The notes beneath the pieces were generated by a model. It had not been told where the DNA came from, did no database searches, and worked only from the letters and a program-made list of their open reading frames with translations. A DNA stretch of 64,000 bases. It comes from Magnetovibrio sp. PR-2. GTDB lineage: Bacteria > Pseudomonadota > Alphaproteobacteria > Rhodospirillales > Magnetovibrionaceae. The translations under genes were made by a program, and so were the position numbers. The stretch covers positions 186,001 to 250,000 of the forward strand of contig NZ_JBAHUR010000006.1 in the NCBI RefSeq assembly GCF_036689815.1. Direction: 5' to 3'. The first letter of the stretch is position 1; each line of letters opens with the position of its first letter. Positions 61,910 through 64,000 of this stretch are shown here, one piece after another.

Positions 61910-63345
61910 GTGAAATCAAACAAATCAAACCTTTATAGCCGCCGCCAAATTTTAGCGGGTGGTTCTGCGCTGGCTTTCGCCGGGACCATGCCAAGCCTGT
62001 CTCTAGCCGCCCAAAAACCACAACATGACTTTCTTTTAAAAGCGGAAGCCTCGACGACACAGATTTTGCCCAGTAACTGGTCACAGACACCTTTGTGGAC
62101 CTATTCAGGAAAATGCCCAGGCCCCGTGATCCGTGCGAAACAAGGTGAGCGTGTTCGTATTTTGGTGGAAAACAATCTTGATGAAGCGACAACGGTGCAC
62201 TGGCATGGCTTGCGCGTGCCCAATGCCATGGATGGAGTTCCCCACGTTACTCAGGCACCCATCGAACCCGGTCAAAACTATCATTATGATTTCAAACTAG
62301 AGGATGCTGGCACCTATTGGTATCATCCGCACGTCAACAGCTCCGAACAACTCGGCCGGGGTCTTTACGGCACCATCATCGTCGAAGAAACCGATCCGCC
62401 AGAAGTCGATCGTGATGAGGTTTGGGTTCTGGACGATTGGCGGGTGAGCAAAGATGGAACCATTCGCAATGATTTTGAGAATGGGATGGATATCAGCCAT
62501 GGCGGGAGGATGGGCAACTACATCACAATCAATGGCAGCCCTCCAGAGCCTTTGAAAGTTACGGCAAACGAACGCATTCGGTTACGTCTAGCTAACGTTG
62601 CAAATGCCCGCATATTTGGACTCAGCTTCGAAAACCATGACGTAAAAGTGATCGCCATTGATGGTCACCCCGTCACCCCTCATGCACCATTGAATGATAT
62701 GGTGTTGCTTGGCCCTGGACAACGTGCAGATGTGATCATCGATTGTCTTGGAAAACCAGGATCGAAACACCGCATTATGGACATCGCCTATCAACAATCG
62801 ACCAACGAGCTTCAAGATATTGAATATCTCGACACTCCGCCTTTGCGCAAGAAACCACTGGGGCCTATTAAGGTACTCCCGCCAACCCCTTGCAAGAACC
62901 CAACCTGACACAGGCGGTGCACCATGAGATGGTCATCAGTGGCGGTGCGATGAGTGGCATGCAAGGGGCTATTTACAAAGGCAAGAAACGATCTATGCGC
63001 GAATTGATGGGTGAGATGAAAGTCTGGGCCCTCAATGGTGTTACCGCCCACACAACAGACATGCCACCAATTTTCAACTTCGATCTGGGCAAGACCTATG
63101 TGATCGATGTTAAGAATGAGAGTATGTTTCCTCACCCCATGCATCTCCATGGCCATGCTTTCCGACTGTTGTCTATGAATGGGAAAGCCGTGCCGAACAC
63201 CCCTTGGATGGATACCGTGCTTCTCACAGGCAGGGAAACCGCCCGGATTGCATTGGTTGCCGAGAATCCAGGAGATTGGCTATTCCATTGTCATGTTCTA
63301 TCTCATGTTCAAGGCGGCATGACATCTTTGATCAGAGTATCATAA
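61910..63345 (+). pseudogene. Multicopper oxidase, split by a frameshift
   Basis: A Tat-exported laccase-like oxidase, expected to oxidise Cu(I) in the periplasm. The first part (GTG 61910 to 62908, 332 aa) has the Tat motif SRRQILAGG, HWHG and YHPH. The second part (from about 62890 to 63345) continues in the -1 frame with HPMHLHGH and HCHVLSHVQGGM, so all four copper motifs exist across the two frames. The break lies at CCGCCAACCCCTTGCAAG near 62880-62895: one extra A would restore LPPNPLQEPN. It may be a sequencing error in CCAACCCC or a true frameshift. Coupled downstream of HD-GYP. Confidence 0.85.
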
Positions 63346-63364
63346 GGCATCGAACAACATACTT

Positions 63365-63418
63365 TGTCACAACTTTTTGGGCTCCTGACAAACTTGAGTA
63401 AAGCTTCTGCGCTGTAAT
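63365..63418 (+). promoter_or_regulatory. Regulon promoter E (boxes 2, 3 and -10)
   Basis: TGTCAC (63365), GACAAACTTG (63387) and TGTAAT (63413) keep the 22/20 spacing. The box 1 position (63327) falls in the oxidase coding end and is degenerate (TTTGAT). Confidence 0.65.
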
Positions 63419-63457
63419 GAGTAGTAAGCAGATTACTCATCGTTTAGGAGCCCTTCG

Positions 63458-63766
63458 ATGCCCAACCCTGACAACAAAGATACACACGCACACGGTCATT
63501 CACATACGGTCATGATGATTATGTGTGTCGTGCTCATGGGCGGTGCCTTCTTATTTTTTTCTGGCGCCGATCTGGAGTCCGGGTTGAGCCTCGCAACTCT
63601 GGCACCGTTGTTGTTATGCGTTGGCGCACATTTTCTTATGCACCGTTTCATGGGGCATGATGGACAACACAAGTCTCATGCACAAGAACCTTCCGTGCAC
63701 AAAAGAACACAAGTACATAAGCGGAAAAAACAGATCTCACCGCCTCGCATCCCCGCGCCAAACTAA
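63458..63766 (+). CDS. Small His-rich membrane protein, DUF2933-like
   Basis: A 102-residue protein. The N-terminus is His-rich (DTHAHGHSHT), followed by two membrane helices (VMMIMCVVLMGGAFLFF and LATLAPLLLCVGAHFLM), a second histidine/methionine cluster (HRFMGHDGQHKSHAQ) and a basic tail. The LLCVGAHFLMHRFMGH segment is characteristic of DUF2933 proteins of copper and heavy-metal islands. AGGAG precedes the ATG. Behind promoter E, 22 bp before the DsbA-family gene. Confidence 0.8.
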   Translation: MPNPDNKDTHAHGHSHTVMMIMCVVLMGGAFLFFSGADLESGLSLATLAPLLLCVGAHFLMHRFMGHDGQHKSHAQEPSVHKRTQVHKRKKQISPPRIPAPN

Positions 63767-63788
63767 AAACCTCATGGACCTGTAGATC

Positions 63789-64000
63789 ATGAAGCTCATA
63801 ATTGAACGCGTGACCTTGATTGCTGCGATGGCCTTGTTTGGTGTTACGGGCGTATCCGGATGGCTTTATTTCGAACAACGCGCTGTGGCTCAACCCGTTC
63901 AAGACTCACAACAAAGCACCGAGAACATTCTCAAGACTTATCATGAGGCTTTGTACAACAACCCGAGAGATCCGATTCTTGGAAATCCTGATGGTGATGT
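63789..64000 (+). CDS. DsbA-family thiol oxidoreductase, N-terminal part
   Basis: The first 70 residues are in the window: a signal or anchor segment (VTLIAAMALFGVTGVSGWLY) and then ALYNNPRDPILGNPDGDV. The NPDGDV end immediately precedes the thioredoxin fold in DsbA/ScsC-type proteins, where it continues as VTxVEFFDYxCPYC. The catalytic CxxC is outside the window. A periplasmic disulfide enzyme fits a copper-stress operon, since Cu oxidises thiols. It is co-directional with the DUF2933-like gene. Confidence 0.75.
   Translation, partial: MKLIIERVTLIAAMALFGVTGVSGWLYFEQRAVAQPVQDSQQSTENILKTYHEALYNNPRDPILGNPDGD

Overview
The window looks like a chromosomal segment of an alphaproteobacterium, probably a Rhodospirillales-like, possibly marine lineage. 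This is inferred from the gene orders pyrB-pyrC-plsY-dprA-topA and gatC-gatA-gatB, from PleC/DivJ-like histidine kinases, and from protein character; no rRNA is present to confirm it. About 54 protein genes, two broken genes, one tRNA 3'-end remnant and about 20 regulatory or repeat elements can be supported.

Region 1 (1-30.2 kb) is mostly housekeeping. It carries topA, dprA, plsY, a pyrC homologue without its first zinc-binding motif, pyrB, an AEC carrier, ruvX, gatCAB, a Fic enzyme, two soluble sensor kinases, acnB, a FecR protein, a cold-shock gene and a dihaem-type cytochrome protein. The main accessory gene here is a SIR2-TPR protein (8012-10471) between pyrB and the AEC carrier. It is an anti-phage defence candidate whose TPR half is built from nine 132-bp tandem repeats.

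Region 2 (30.2-43.3 kb) is a phosphonate (C-P lyase) locus. phnG-H-I-J-K-L-M and a DUF1045 2H-phosphoesterase run leftwards, phnF runs rightwards, and phnC-D-E plus a hexapeptide acyltransferase form a second leftward unit. A perfect TGTCTAGACA palindrome between phnF and phnG is the likely PhnF operator.

Region 3 (43.53 kb to the window end) is a genomic island. It starts at a 28-bp remnant of a tRNA 3' end (T-arm plus CCA) that still has its terminator, followed by a tyrosine integrase. The rest is mainly a copper-handling set: an OmpR-type response regulator and kinase, a beta-propeller protein, a second membrane kinase, an orphan Rieske protein, a Met-rich cupredoxin, and the cluster SHOCT-copA-cupredoxin-DUF302-cytochrome c-lgt. 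A MerR-controlled merT-merP-CopZ-like operon without merA, an HD-GYP protein, a frameshifted multicopper oxidase, a DUF2933-like protein and the start of a DsbA-family gene follow.

The strongest new observation is a shared promoter architecture in the island. Five promoters (48449-48540, 51928-52019 on the minus strand, 52099-52190, 53115-53206, 60380-60471) have TGTGAC, TGTYAC and GACAAA boxes with exact start-to-start distances of 38 and 22 bp, then 20 bp to a -10-like hexamer. A sixth promoter (63365-63418) keeps the last two boxes and the -10. They precede the propeller, Rieske, cupredoxin, copA, HD-GYP/oxidase and DUF2933/DsbA units. This suggests one regulon, most simply controlled by the OmpR-type regulator encoded at 47697-48404.
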